A stretch of 64,000 nucleotides of DNA from Actinoallomurus liliacearum (GTDB taxonomy: Bacteria > Actinomycetota > Actinomycetes > Streptosporangiales > Streptosporangiaceae): NCBI RefSeq assembly GCF_039542035.1, contig NZ_BAABHJ010000027.1:366346-430345 (forward strand). The letters are read 5' to 3'. The first letter of the stretch is position 1; every line of letters starts with the position of its first letter. Of this stretch, positions 53,063 through 62,803 are shown piece by piece. The notes under the pieces are model-generated. The model was not told the origin of the DNA, ran no database searches, and worked only from the letters and a program-made list of their open reading frames with translations. The position numbers and the translations under genes are program-made.

Positions 53063-53752
53063 GTGACCGCGCCGATCATCGAGATCCGCGACGTGAGCAA
53101 GAGATACGAGGCGGGACGGCCCGCCCTGGACGGCGTGACCCTGGAGGTGGGCGCCGGTGAGGCCCTGGCCGTGCTCGGCCGGTCGGGCAGCGGCAAGTCG
53201 ACCCTGCTCAACCTGATCGCCGGGCTGGACCGACCCAGCGAGGGCGCCGTCACCGTGGACGGCCGCCGCGTCGACGGCCTGAGCGAGGCCGCCTCGGCCA
53301 GGTACCGACGGGACCGCATCGGCATGATCTTCCAGTTCTTCAACCTCCTGGACGACCTGACCGTGGAGGGCAACGTCCTGCTGCCCGCCCAGCTGGCGGG
53401 AACCGCGCGGGAGCGGGCCCGCGCCCGGGCGGCCGAACTGCTGGAGCAGCTCGGCATCGCCCGGCACGCCCGCGCGTACCCCGGCCGGCTGTCCGGTGGA
53501 GAACGCCAGCGTGTCGCGGTCGCCCGTGCCCTGATGAACCGGCCCCCGCTCCTGCTGGCCGACGAACCGACCGGCGCGCTGGACAGCGCGTCCGCGGCGA
53601 ACGTACGGGAACTGCTGGTCGAGCTGAACCGCGACGGTCAGACGATCGTGCTCGTCACCCATGACACCGCGCTGGCCGCCTCGTGCGCCACCCGGACGAT
53701 CGGGCTGGTCGACGGCAGGATCGCCCGTGACGTACGGGCGGCGGCTCGATGA
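53063..53752 (+). CDS. ABC transporter ATPase (MacB/LolD type)
   Basis: A 229-residue ATP-binding subunit: Walker A GRSGSGKST, Q-loop FQFFNLLDDL, signature LSGGERQRVA and Walker B LLLADEPTGALD. The MacB/LolD subfamily partners FtsX-type permeases. It starts at GTG 53063 after GGAGGAC and overlaps the permease by 4 bp. The divergent two-component system is 206 bp away. Confidence 0.95.
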   Translation: MTAPIIEIRDVSKRYEAGRPALDGVTLEVGAGEALAVLGRSGSGKSTLLNLIAGLDRPSEGAVTVDGRRVDGLSEAASARYRRDRIGMIFQFFNLLDDLTVEGNVLLPAQLAGTARERARARAAELLEQLGIARHARAYPGRLSGGERQRVAVARALMNRPPLLLADEPTGALDSASAANVRELLVELNRDGQTIVLVTHDTALAASCATRTIGLVDGRIARDVRAAAR

Positions 53753-56229
53753 GCGCCCGGCGAGAGGGCGGTACAGCCCGCACCGGACGGCGACCCGTGC
53801 CGACGGGGAGCGCGCCGGGCAGCGGTGATGCGGCCCGCGTCGGGCGGCGACCCGTGCGGGCCGGGAGCGCGCTGGGCAGGGTGGTGCGCGCCGGTGTGGG
53901 GCGGCGGCGCGTCCAGACCGTCGTGATGGTCCTGACCACGATGCTGGCGGTCGCCGCGTCCGTCCTGGCCCTCGGTCTCCTCGTCGCGTCGCAGGCGCCG
54001 TTCGACCACGCCTTCGCCCGCCAGCGGGGCGCGCACCTCACCGCCCAGTTCGACGGCGCGAAGGTCACCCCCGCGCGGCTGACGGCCACCGCCCACCTTT
54101 CGGGAGTGACGGCCGCCGCCGGGCCGTTCCCCGTCCGCTCGCTGCGGCCGCGTATCCAGGGCGCGGAGGCGGCGATGCTGCCGACCGACCGGCTGCCACC
54201 GATGACGATCGTCGGCCGCGCCGATCCCGGCGGGCCGGTCGACCGGGTGGACGTCACCGCCGGCCGGTGGGTCTCCGGCCCCGGGGAGATCGTGCTGAGC
54301 GACGACGGCCCGCGGTCCGGCGTCGGCGACCGGCTGGACTTCCCCGACCTGCCGGGGGACCCGACGCTGACCGTGGTGGGACTGGCCCGGTCGGTCGGTG
54401 CGAGCGCCGAAGCGTGGGTGTCGCCTGCGCGGCTCACGGCGCCGAACGCGCCCGGCACCGGGGCCGCCTACCAGATGCTCTACCGCTTCACCGACTCCGC
54501 CACCGACGCCCAGATCACCGCGGACCGCGCCACGGTCGCCGCCGCCGTGCCCCCGGGGTCGATGACCGGAGCGGCGTCCTATCTGAAGGTCAAGCTGGCC
54601 GCGAGCCGCGAGTCGGCGACGTTCGTGCCGTTCGTGGCCGCCTTCGGCGTGCTCGGCCTGTGCATGTCGATTCTGATCATCGGCACCGTGGTCAGCGGCA
54701 CGGTCGGCGCCGCCACCCGGCGCATCGGCGTGCTGAAGTCCCTCGGGTTCACGCCCGCGCAGGTCGTGCGGGCCTACGTGGCGCAGGCCCTGCTCCCCGC
54801 GACCGCCGGCAGCGTCCTGGGCGTCGTGCTCGGCGGCCTGCTGTCGGTGCCCGTGCTGGCCCAGGCGGAGAGCGCCTACGGCACCGGGGCGCTCACCGTC
54901 GCCCCGTGGATCGACGTCGCGGTACCCGTGGCAGCCCTGATCGCCGTCGCCGCGACGGCGCTGGTGCCGGCACTGCGCGCCGGACGGCTGCGGACCGTCG
55001 AGGCGATCGCGGTCGGGCGTACCCCGCGCGCCGGCCGCGGCCGTACGGTCCAGCACCTGCTCGGCCGCCTGCCCCTGCCGCGCCCGGTGAGCCTCGGTCT
55101 GGCCATGCCGTTCGCCCGGCCCGCGCGGTCGGCGACGATGGTCGTGGCCGTGGCCTTCGGCACCATCGGGGTGACCTTCGGAATCGGCCTCGCCCTGTCG
55201 CTGAACGCCATCGAGGACGGCCTCGACCGCCGGGCCCCCGGCGCGGTCGAGGTCCATGCCTTCGGCCCGCCCGCCCGGGGAATGCCCCAGCCGCAGAAGC
55301 CGGCCGACCCGGACGCCATCGCCGCGAGGATCAGCGCCCAGCCGGGGACGCGGAGGTTCTTCCGGACCGGACAGGTCCAGGTCGGCGTCGCCGGGCTCGC
55401 GGGCGCCACCACGGTGATCACCTATACCGGGGACTCGTCCTGGGGGTCGTACCAGATGGTCGCCGGCTCCTGGTTCAGCGGCCCCGGCCAGGCGGTCGTT
55501 CCCTCCGGCTTCCTTCGGGCCACCGGGACGCGCCTCGGCGGCACGGTCACCCTGACGGCCAACGGCCGTACGGCGCCCGTGCGGATCGTCGGCGAGGCCC
55601 TCGACCTGCGCGACGAGGGGATGGTCATCCTGACCGACGCCGCGTCCATCGCCGGCCTGGACGCCGCCGCGCTGCCGGAGTCGGTCACGTTCGCCGTCGA
55701 CCTGCGACCGGGCGTCGGCGCGCACGCGTACCTCGACTCCCTCAACGCGGCCCTGCGGCCGCTGGGCGTCACCGCCCGGCCCAACTCCGGTGAGGTGAGC
55801 GGCACGGTCGTCGCCATGGACACGCTGGCCGCGACGCTCGCCCTCATGCTGGTCGCCGTCGCCGGGCTCGGCGTGCTCAACACGGTCGTGCTCGACACCC
55901 GGGAGCGCGTCCACGACCTGTGCGTGCTCAAGGCACTGGGGATGTCACCGCGGCAGACGATCAGCATGGTCCTCACGTCCGTCGCCGGGATCGGCCTGGT
56001 CGCCGGCGTGCTGGGCGTCCCGCTCGGCGTCGTCCTGCACGATCAGGTGCTGCCGGTCATGGGCCGGGCGGCGGGCACCCGCTTCCCCCCGGCGGACATC
56101 GCGGTGTACGGCGCGCCGGTGCTGATCCCGCTCGTCCTGGGCGGACTGGTCATCGCGACGGCGGGGGCCTTCGTCCCGGCCGGCTGGGCCGCCCGGACCC
56201 GTACCGCCACCGCCCTGCGCACCGAATGA
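53749..56229 (+). CDS. FtsX/MacB-type ABC permease
   Basis: An 826-residue permease with a duplicated FtsX layout: one N-terminal helix, a large extracytoplasmic domain, three helices (about 295-420), a second extracytoplasmic domain and three helices near the C-terminus (about 690-815). The first 45 residues are basic and repetitive (TARTGRRPVPTGS, then ARVGRRPVRAGS). It probably exports or extracts peptides or lipoproteins. Coupled by ATGA to the ATPase. Confidence 0.92.
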   Translation: MSARREGGTARTGRRPVPTGSAPGSGDAARVGRRPVRAGSALGRVVRAGVGRRRVQTVVMVLTTMLAVAASVLALGLLVASQAPFDHAFARQRGAHLTAQFDGAKVTPARLTATAHLSGVTAAAGPFPVRSLRPRIQGAEAAMLPTDRLPPMTIVGRADPGGPVDRVDVTAGRWVSGPGEIVLSDDGPRSGVGDRLDFPDLPGDPTLTVVGLARSVGASAEAWVSPARLTAPNAPGTGAAYQMLYRFTDSATDAQITADRATVAAAVPPGSMTGAASYLKVKLAASRESATFVPFVAAFGVLGLCMSILIIGTVVSGTVGAATRRIGVLKSLGFTPAQVVRAYVAQALLPATAGSVLGVVLGGLLSVPVLAQAESAYGTGALTVAPWIDVAVPVAALIAVAATALVPALRAGRLRTVEAIAVGRTPRAGRGRTVQHLLGRLPLPRPVSLGLAMPFARPARSATMVVAVAFGTIGVTFGIGLALSLNAIEDGLDRRAPGAVEVHAFGPPARGMPQPQKPADPDAIAARISAQPGTRRFFRTGQVQVGVAGLAGATTVITYTGDSSWGSYQMVAGSWFSGPGQAVVPSGFLRATGTRLGGTVTLTANGRTAPVRIVGEALDLRDEGMVILTDAASIAGLDAAALPESVTFAVDLRPGVGAHAYLDSLNAALRPLGVTARPNSGEVSGTVVAMDTLAATLALMLVAVAGLGVLNTVVLDTRERVHDLCVLKALGMSPRQTISMVLTSVAGIGLVAGVLGVPLGVVLHDQVLPVMGRAAGTRFPPADIAVYGAPVLIPLVLGGLVIATAGAFVPAGWAARTRTATALRTE

Positions 56230-56334
56230 CCGTGGCGGCGCGTCCGCCTCGCGGCTCTTGAGCGCCGTGGCCGCCGCCCGGCGCGAGCCCGCACGGGTGG
56301 CCTCCCGCTCTCTCTGGGGGGAGCGGGAGGCGCG

Positions 56335-56514
56335 GTGCCGCGCCGAGCCTCGGCCGACGTCACCGACGCGGTGCCGCGCCGGGCTTCGGTCGGCGTTACC
56401 GACACGGTGCCGCGCCGGGCTTCGGTCGGCGTTACCGACACGGTGCCGCGCCGGGCTTCGGTCGGCGTTACCGACACGGTGCCGCGCCGGGCTTCGGTCG
56501 GCGTTACCGAATGT
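56335..56514. repeat. five 36-bp tandem repeats
   Basis: Five contiguous 36-bp units, three of them identical, each containing the mini-stem TCGGT...ACCGA. They lie in the 387-bp gap between the permease and the GDPD gene, where no gene is supported. The unit is also open in frame as VPRRASVGVTDT, but no start signal or plausible protein surrounds it. There are no spacers, so it is not CRISPR. Confidence 0.9.
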
Positions 56515-56616
56515 CAATATGAGCGTCATGTCTGGCTTACACACTGCTCTCCGCCCGGCAGTCCGGTCGGAGCACCGTCATAGCCGAGCCCCCGCCCCCG
56601 GCCGTGAAGGACTCCC

Positions 56617-57441
56617 ATGCCCCTGCGCCTCGCCGCCGTCACGCTCGCCTCCGCCCTCCCCCTCGCGCTCACCGGTACCGCCTCCGCCGCCACCACGGTG
56701 ATGGACGTCGGGCACCGGGGCGCGTCCGCGTACGCGCCGGAGAACACCCTCGCGGCCTTCCAGCAGGCCAAGACCAGGCACGCGGACTACTTCGAGCTCG
56801 ACGTCCAGCAGACCAAGGACCACCAGCTGATCGTCATGCACGACGAGACGCTCAGCCGCACCACGAACGCCGAGAAGATCTACCCGCACGGCTCGCCGTG
56901 GCGGATCCGCGACTACACCCTCAAGCAGATCAAACGGCTCGACGCCGGATCGTGGTTCTCCGCCAAGTACAAGGGCGAGCGGGTGCCGACCCTGGACGAG
57001 ACGCTGCGCGCCATGGAGGGCAAGGGGATGAAGCTCCTCTTGGAGATCAAGAACCCCTCCCTGTACCCCGGCATGACGAGCCGGATCGCCGCCGAACTGC
57101 GCACCGAACCGTACTGGCTGCGCCCGGGCCGGCTGATCGTGCAGAGCTTCGAGTGGTCGTACCTCAAGTCCTTCCACAAGCTGCTGCCGTCCGTGCCGCT
57201 CGGCGTCATCGGCAAGCCGACGACGGCCCAGCTGCCCGCCGTCGCCAAGTACGCCCGGTACGTCAACCCGAAGTACACCACCGTCACCAAGAGCTACGTC
57301 AGCGGCGTGAAGAAGCGCCACCTCAAGGTCTTCGTGTGGGTGGTCAACGACCGCACGACGATGCGCCGGATGATCGGCGACGGGGTGAACGGCATCATCA
57401 CCAACCACCCCGACACGCTCCGCTCGGTCCTCAAGGGGTAG
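56617..57441 (+). CDS. secreted glycerophosphodiester phosphodiesterase
   Basis: A 274-residue GDPD with a signal peptide (1-24, ending ASAA). The TIM-barrel signature GHRGASAYAPENT, ELDVQQTKD and MHDETLSRT supply the catalytic His and metal ligands; LEIKNP and WVVNDR are family motifs. It releases glycerol-3-phosphate from phosphodiesters outside the cell. ATG follows GAAGGA. Its 3' end overlaps the convergent PP2C-like gene by 11 bp. Confidence 0.92.
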   Translation: MPLRLAAVTLASALPLALTGTASAATTVMDVGHRGASAYAPENTLAAFQQAKTRHADYFELDVQQTKDHQLIVMHDETLSRTTNAEKIYPHGSPWRIRDYTLKQIKRLDAGSWFSAKYKGERVPTLDETLRAMEGKGMKLLLEIKNPSLYPGMTSRIAAELRTEPYWLRPGRLIVQSFEWSYLKSFHKLLPSVPLGVIGKPTTAQLPAVAKYARYVNPKYTTVTKSYVSGVKKRHLKVFVWVVNDRTTMRRMIGDGVNGIITNHPDTLRSVLKG

Positions 57442-58132
57442 CGAACTCGCAGAAGGCCACGGTGGCGTCGTCGTGCGGCTTGTTGCGGGGCCAGCGCCGC
57501 CCGTCCGGGTCGGTGCGCTCGGCCTCGCGGACCTGCTCGATCAGCGCCGCGGGCCCCCGCTCGGCCAGGGTGGTCAGGGTCTGCGGCCAGTCGGTCAGCC
57601 CGAACTGGTCGACCAGCCGGGTGGCGCCGTCGGTGAGCAGCGCCGCCCGGCGCAGACCCGCGATCGGCACGCTCCCGACGCGCGCCCGCTCGGCCACGCG
57701 CGGGTCGGCCGCGGCGAACCCGCTGCCGTCGGCGGTGAGCGCGGTGACCCGCCCGTCCCGGTCGAGCAGCAGCGTGGAGTCCGACAGCACCAGGTAGTCC
57801 GCCGCCCGGTCCCGGGCGCGCAGCGCGACGACCGTCGTGGCGGGGGTCCAGGGATGGGAGAGGTCGCAGCGGCCGCCGTGCGCGTCCGCCGTCTCCGCGA
57901 TCGCCTGGGCCAGGGCCGTGGCCGGGCTCACCCTGTGGTCGAGGAGGCCGGCGAGCAGCCGGGTCGCGAGCTGCCCGACGTACCAGGGACGACCGTGCAC
58001 GCACCCGGTCTCCACGCTCATGTCGATACTCATGCCGTCCAGCACGACGGCGGCGCCGAGCGCGGTGGCGACGAAGTCCTCGTTCGGCCGGGCGGGACTG
58101 CCCTGGTCGGTCGCCCAGGTGATCCGCATCAT
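57431..58132 (-). CDS. PP2C-type protein phosphatase-like
   Basis: A 233-residue protein with the PP2C order of motifs: DQGSPARPNEDF, VVLDGMS, ATTVVALRA, LLTDGATRLVD and DDATVAF. All main metal-binding Asp positions are present, so Ser/Thr phosphatase activity is plausible. It is slightly shorter than typical PP2C domains. It starts with two ATGs. Whether it serves the kinase at 2699 is unknown. Confidence 0.82.
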   Translation of the reverse strand: MMRITWATDQGSPARPNEDFVATALGAAVVLDGMSIDMSVETGCVHGRPWYVGQLATRLLAGLLDHRVSPATALAQAIAETADAHGGRCDLSHPWTPATTVVALRARDRAADYLVLSDSTLLLDRDGRVTALTADGSGFAAADPRVAERARVGSVPIAGLRRAALLTDGATRLVDQFGLTDWPQTLTTLAERGPAALIEQVREAERTDPDGRRWPRNKPHDDATVAFCEFATP

Positions 58133-58169
58133 CGCGCGACACCCCTTTCAGTCGCCCGGATGAGCCGCG

Positions 58170-58799
58170 TCATCGGGCGCCGCCCAGGTCGGCGCGCCGT
58201 TTGAGCTCCGCCCACAGCTCGTCGACCTGTTCGGCGAGCCGCTCCAGTGAGCCGGAGTTGTCGATGACCCGGTCGGCGATCTCCAGCCGCCGCTCCCGGG
58301 TGGCCTGCGCGGCGATGCGGGCCCGCGCGTCCGCCTCGGTCATGCCGCGCCGTTCGGTCAGCCGCCGCACCTGCTCCTCGACGGGCGCGTCGACGACGAC
58401 CACGAGGTCGTACATGCCCGCCAGGCCGTTCTCAGCGATCAGCGGCACGTCGTAGACGACGATCGCGTCCGGCGGCGCCTGCTCGACGAGCTCGCGCATC
58501 CGCTCGCCGACGCGCGGGTGGACGATCGCGTTGAGGCGCGCCCGCCGCTCCTCGTCGGCGAACACGATCGACCCGAGCCGCTCTCGGTCCAGCGATCCGT
58601 CCGGGCGCAGCACCTCATCGCCGAACTCCGCGACGACCTCGGCCAGGCCCGGCGTGCCCGGCTCGACGACCTCACGCGCCGCGGCGTCGGCGTCGACGAC
58701 CACCGCGCCGTGCTCCGCCAGCCGCCGGGACACCTCGCTCTTGCCCGACCCGATCCCTCCGGTCAACCCCACACTCAGCACGACCGCGAGCGTACTCAC
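58170..58799 (-). CDS. coaE: dephospho-CoA kinase
   Basis: A 209-residue enzyme for the last step of coenzyme A synthesis. P-loop GLTGGIGSGKSEVSR, DADAAAREVV and YDVPLIAENG are characteristic. GTG 58799 overlaps the GNAT stop by 4 bp; GTG 58781 is an alternative that matches many homologues. Confidence 0.95.
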   Translation of the reverse strand: MSTLAVVLSVGLTGGIGSGKSEVSRRLAEHGAVVVDADAAAREVVEPGTPGLAEVVAEFGDEVLRPDGSLDRERLGSIVFADEERRARLNAIVHPRVGERMRELVEQAPPDAIVVYDVPLIAENGLAGMYDLVVVVDAPVEEQVRRLTERRGMTEADARARIAAQATRERRLEIADRVIDNSGSLERLAEQVDELWAELKRRADLGGAR

Positions 58800-59281
58800 T
58801 CCCCCGGCGCGGCCGCCACGAGGGACTTGCGCATGTGCACGAGCGTCAGGTGGTCGGCGACCCGCTCCCGGTGGGTCTCGGCGTACCCGAGCCGGCGGTA
58901 CAGCCGCAGGTCGGTCTCGCTGAGGTGCCCGGTGAACAGCACGCAGGAGTCGGCCCGCCCGGCCACCTCCGCCTCCAGCGCCCGCATCAGCGCCTCGCCG
59001 ATCCCCCGCCCCTGCAGGTCGGGCGCGACGACGAGCCGCCCGACCAGGCAGGTGCGCTCGTTGAACCGGCCGCGTACGGAGCCGACGAGCCGGGACCCCA
59101 CGCTCGCCTTGAGGACCAGCGACTCGGCGATCATCTTCCGGATCTGGTCGAGGGACTCGACCAGCGGCGGCAGGAACGGATCACCGTGCAGCTGCGCCTC
59201 GGTGACGTACGCGGCGCGCTGCACGGTGAGGATCTCCCCGGCGTCGGCGACGTCGGCGCGCTCGATCCGGGCCTCTTCCAC
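58796..59281 (-). CDS. GNAT-family N-acetyltransferase
   Basis: A 161-residue acetyltransferase with the acetyl-CoA loop in LVVAPDLQGRGIGEALMRAL and a typical C-terminal strand (LYRRLGYAETHRE). Substrate unknown. It follows the membrane EEP protein by 6 bp and overlaps coaE, forming one operon. Confidence 0.9.
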   Translation of the reverse strand: MEEARIERADVADAGEILTVQRAAYVTEAQLHGDPFLPPLVESLDQIRKMIAESLVLKASVGSRLVGSVRGRFNERTCLVGRLVVAPDLQGRGIGEALMRALEAEVAGRADSCVLFTGHLSETDLRLYRRLGYAETHRERVADHLTLVHMRKSLVAAAPGE

Positions 59282-59287
59282 GGGCGG

Positions 59288-61297
59288 TCAGCCCACCACG
59301 CGGACGGTCGCGGCCACCGGGTAGTGGTCCGAGGCCTTCCGGGAGGAGTCGACCGCGCTGCTGTCGAAGCCGAGGTCGTCGCTGCCCAGGATCCAGTCGG
59401 CGCGCGCGCCGCCCGTCGTGGTCGGCGGAGGCGAGTCGATCGGGCTGCGCAGCCCGGTCTGGCTCATCAGCCGGCTCAGCTCCGGGGTGCCCGGGCCCGC
59501 GCCCATGTCCCCGGCGATGACCGTACGCGGCGCGCCGCTCCACACCTGCAGCAGCTTCACGATCTCGGTCAGCCGGCTCTGGGTGCGGTCGGCGCCCTGC
59601 TGGAGCTGGACGGACCACACGTCGGCGGTGCTCCCGCCGCCGACGTCGACCCGGGCCCAGACGTATCCCGGCGCCTGCGGGCCGGCGCCCACCGGCAGCC
59701 GCCCGGTACCGGTGGCCTTGACCCGCAGCCGGGTCAGCACCGCGTTGCCGTCCTGGTGGTCGGCCGCCGGCCCCCACACGAGACGCATCTTCAGCCGCCG
59801 CGCCAGCCAGGACGCCACGTCCGCGGTGCCCGACATCGGGCGGCCCCGGCCGACCTCCTGCAGCGCCACGACGTCGGCGTGCTGCGCCTCGATCGCGCGG
59901 GCGACCGCCTCGGGGTCCAGCCGTCCCCCGTCTCCCACGGCGTCGTGGACGTTGTACGAGACGAGGCGGAACGTCCCCGGCAGCGCCGCCGCCCGCGTCA
60001 CCGAGGGCGCGGTCACCGCGTAGATCACCGGGACGACCACGAGGACCAGCGCGCCCGCGCCCGCGCCGAGCGCGCGGACCGCCGAACGGACCGGCAGCGG
60101 GCCACCGCGCGCCGCGGCGATCGCCGACAGCAGGCCCAGCGCGATGCCCGCCAGGCCCGGGAGGACCTTGTTCGGCAGCGGCAGCGGGTGGGTGTAGTGC
60201 AGTTGGTAGGGAAGGATCACGACCAGGACGCCCAGCCCGCCGAGGGCCGCGCCCAGGTCGATGCGCCACGCCCGGCCCCCGGTGTCGGAGACCTTGACGT
60301 TCGGCGGCGGGCCGCCCCGCTCGGCGGGCCGGCCGCGGTATCCGCCGCGCCGCAGCGGCACCCGTGAGGCGACCGCCAGCAGCCACGCCGACAGCACCTG
60401 CCCGATCACGACCACGGCGATCGCCGCCGCGCCGGTCAGGCCGTACCGGCCGGTGACCGCCCCGGCGCCCACGCCGAGGAGCGTGCCGCCGAACACGCAC
60501 ACCCCGCCGGGCACGGCCGCCACGGCCAGACCCGAGGACAGGAACGCCAGGGCCAGCGCCTGACCGACCAGGACGACCGTCCCGGCGACGGCCAGGGGCA
60601 GGCCGCCGCTGGAGGACGCGAACGCCGGGCTGGACAGCACGAGGATCTGCAGGGCCAGGAACGGCCCCAGCGCCGCGGCGCCGAGCGCGTCACGCCAGCC
60701 GATCACCGGAGCCTCGACCGGCGGTGTGCGCAGCCAGCGCGCCAGCGCGGCGGCGCCGCCGGCGACGACCAGCAGGGTGACGATCCAGGCCGCGACGCCC
60801 GAACGCGCGGGCGGGTCCCAGGTGCCGAAGGCGAGCCGCAGCGCGGTGTCGCCGGTGAGCCCGGCGGTCGCCGCGACCGCGAACCCGGTGCCGGACAGGC
60901 CGCGCGCCGCCTCGTACAGCGCCGTGACGGCGAGCATCCCGAACACGGCGCCCGCGAAGGCCGGCCACAGCGCCGGTGAGAACGCCTGCATGGCGAGCCG
61001 GACGAGCAGCAGCCCGCCGATCGCGACGGCCGCCAGGCCGCGCGGCCCGGCGACCGCGCGGACGCCGGGCGCGAGGAAGCCCGCGAGGCAGGCCACCAGG
61101 ATCACCAGCGTGGCGGTGACCGCCCCGCCGCTCTCGGTGTAGTGCCCGAACGCGGGGAACGCCGCCCGCAGCACCTCCGCGAGCACCGCCAGGGTGATCG
61201 CGATCAGCGAGATCCGCGACAGTTCCTGGGGAACGACCGGGGGCCCCGCCGTAGCGACGGGACCCCCAGATCGGACGCGTGAGTCAGAATCGACCAT
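59288..61297 (-). CDS. polytopic membrane protein with endonuclease/exonuclease/phosphatase domain
   Basis: A 669-residue protein. About twelve hydrophobic helices fill residues 28-430. The C-terminal 230 residues form an EEP domain: VSYNVHD, ALQEVGRG, AGDMGAGPG, and the final SDHYPVAATV with the catalytic Asp-His. EEP domains cleave phosphodiesters or phosphoesters, including phospholipids and nucleic acids. Orientation suggests the EEP domain lies outside the membrane (inference). First gene of the GNAT-coaE operon. Confidence 0.85.
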   Translation of the reverse strand: MVDSDSRVRSGGPVATAGPPVVPQELSRISLIAITLAVLAEVLRAAFPAFGHYTESGGAVTATLVILVACLAGFLAPGVRAVAGPRGLAAVAIGGLLLVRLAMQAFSPALWPAFAGAVFGMLAVTALYEAARGLSGTGFAVAATAGLTGDTALRLAFGTWDPPARSGVAAWIVTLLVVAGGAAALARWLRTPPVEAPVIGWRDALGAAALGPFLALQILVLSSPAFASSSGGLPLAVAGTVVLVGQALALAFLSSGLAVAAVPGGVCVFGGTLLGVGAGAVTGRYGLTGAAAIAVVVIGQVLSAWLLAVASRVPLRRGGYRGRPAERGGPPPNVKVSDTGGRAWRIDLGAALGGLGVLVVILPYQLHYTHPLPLPNKVLPGLAGIALGLLSAIAAARGGPLPVRSAVRALGAGAGALVLVVVPVIYAVTAPSVTRAAALPGTFRLVSYNVHDAVGDGGRLDPEAVARAIEAQHADVVALQEVGRGRPMSGTADVASWLARRLKMRLVWGPAADHQDGNAVLTRLRVKATGTGRLPVGAGPQAPGYVWARVDVGGGSTADVWSVQLQQGADRTQSRLTEIVKLLQVWSGAPRTVIAGDMGAGPGTPELSRLMSQTGLRSPIDSPPPTTTGGARADWILGSDDLGFDSSAVDSSRKASDHYPVAATVRVVG

Positions 61298-61339
61298 ATC
61301 GGTGGTCTTCTACTCCTCGCCGGTATGCGGTTGTTTGTC

Positions 61340-62803
61340 CTACTCCTGGCCGCCGGACAGCTTCTCGCGAAGCGCCGCGAGGGCCTCGTCGGAGGCGAGA
61401 GCGCCGCCCGTGTCGCCGCCCTGCGACTCCTCGGTCGCGTAGGACTGCGGACCGGCCGCCTCGGCCTCGGCCCGACGGGCCTCCTCGACCTGCCGCTTGT
61501 GGGCGTCGAAGCGGGACCGGGCCTCGGCGTACTGCCGCTCCCAGGCCTCGCGCTGCTCGTCGTAGCCCTCGAGCCAGTCGCCGGTCTCCGAGTCGAAGCC
61601 CTCGGGGTACTTGTAGTTCCCCTGCTCGTCGTACTCGGCGGGCATGCCGTAGAGCGTCGGGTCGAACTCCTCGTCGGTGAACGTCCCGCCGGTCTCGTTG
61701 GCCTGCTTCAGCGAGAGGCTGATGCGGCGCCGGTCGAGGTCGATGTCGATGATCTTGACGAAGATCTCGTCGCCGACCTGCACGACCTGCTCGGGGATCT
61801 CCACGTGGCGCTCGGCCAGCTCGGAGATGTGCACCAGACCCTCGATGCCCTCCTCGACCCGCACGAACGCGCCGAACGGCACCAGCTTGGTGACCCGGCC
61901 CGGAACGACCTGGCCGATCTGGTGGGTGCGGGCGAACTGCTGCCAGGGGTCCTCCTGCGTCGCCTTGAGCGACAGCGAGACCCGCTCGCGCTCCATGTCG
62001 ACGTCGAGGACCTCGACCGTGACCTCCTGGCCGACCTCGACGACCTCGGAGGGGTGGTCGATGTGCTTCCAGGACAGCTCGGACACGTGGACCAGACCGT
62101 CCACGCCGCCGAGGTCGACGAACGCACCGAAGTTGACGATGCTGGAAACGACGCCCTTGCGGACCTGGCCCTTCTGGAGGGTGTTGAGGAAGGTCTGGCG
62201 GACCTCGCTCTGCGTCTGCTCGAGCCAGGCACGGCGGGACAGGACCACGTTGTTGCGGTTCTTGTCCAGCTCGATGATCTTGGCTTCGAGCTCACGGCCG
62301 ACGTACGGCTGGAGGTCGCGGACCCGGCGCATCTCCACCAGCGATGCCGGCAGGAAGCCGCGCAGGCCGATGTCGAGGATGAGGCCGCCCTTGACGACCT
62401 CGATGACGGTACCGGTGACGATGCCGTCCTCGTCCTTGATCTTCTCGATCGTGCCCCAGGCGCGCTCGTACTGGGCGCGCTTCTTGGACAGGATCAGGCG
62501 ACCTTCCTTGTCCTCCTTCTGGAGGACGAGGGCCTCGACGTGGTCTCCGACCTTGACGACCTCGTTCGGGTCGACATCGTGCTTGATCGAGAGCTCACGC
62601 GAGGGGATGACACCCTCGGTCTTGTAGCCGATGTCGAGCAAGACCTCGTCTCGATCGACCTTGACGACAGTGCCTTCGACAATGTCGCCGTCGTTGAAGT
62701 ACTTGATGGTCTCGTCGATCGCCGCGAGGAAGGCTTCCTCGGACCCGATGTCATTGACCGCTACCTGCGGGGTACTCGAGGTGGCCTCGGTGCTGCTCGT
62801 CAT
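61340..62803 (-). CDS. rpsA: 30S ribosomal protein S1
   Basis: A 487-residue protein with four S1 RNA-binding repeats (for example DGDIVEGTVVKVDRDEV, GLVHVSELSWKHI and GLVHISELAERHV) and an acidic, Gln/Glu-rich C-terminal tail as in actinobacterial S1. ATG 62803 gives the standard MTSSTE start. It binds mRNA during initiation. The 207 bp upstream hold no supported gene. Confidence 0.97.
   Translation of the reverse strand: MTSSTEATSSTPQVAVNDIGSEEAFLAAIDETIKYFNDGDIVEGTVVKVDRDEVLLDIGYKTEGVIPSRELSIKHDVDPNEVVKVGDHVEALVLQKEDKEGRLILSKKRAQYERAWGTIEKIKDEDGIVTGTVIEVVKGGLILDIGLRGFLPASLVEMRRVRDLQPYVGRELEAKIIELDKNRNNVVLSRRAWLEQTQSEVRQTFLNTLQKGQVRKGVVSSIVNFGAFVDLGGVDGLVHVSELSWKHIDHPSEVVEVGQEVTVEVLDVDMERERVSLSLKATQEDPWQQFARTHQIGQVVPGRVTKLVPFGAFVRVEEGIEGLVHISELAERHVEIPEQVVQVGDEIFVKIIDIDLDRRRISLSLKQANETGGTFTDEEFDPTLYGMPAEYDEQGNYKYPEGFDSETGDWLEGYDEQREAWERQYAEARSRFDAHKRQVEEARRAEAEAAGPQSYATEESQGGDTGGALASDEALAALREKLSGGQE

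Noticed and set aside
56335..56514. CRISPR array
   Set aside because: The 36-bp repeats are contiguous with no spacers, and no cas genes are present.
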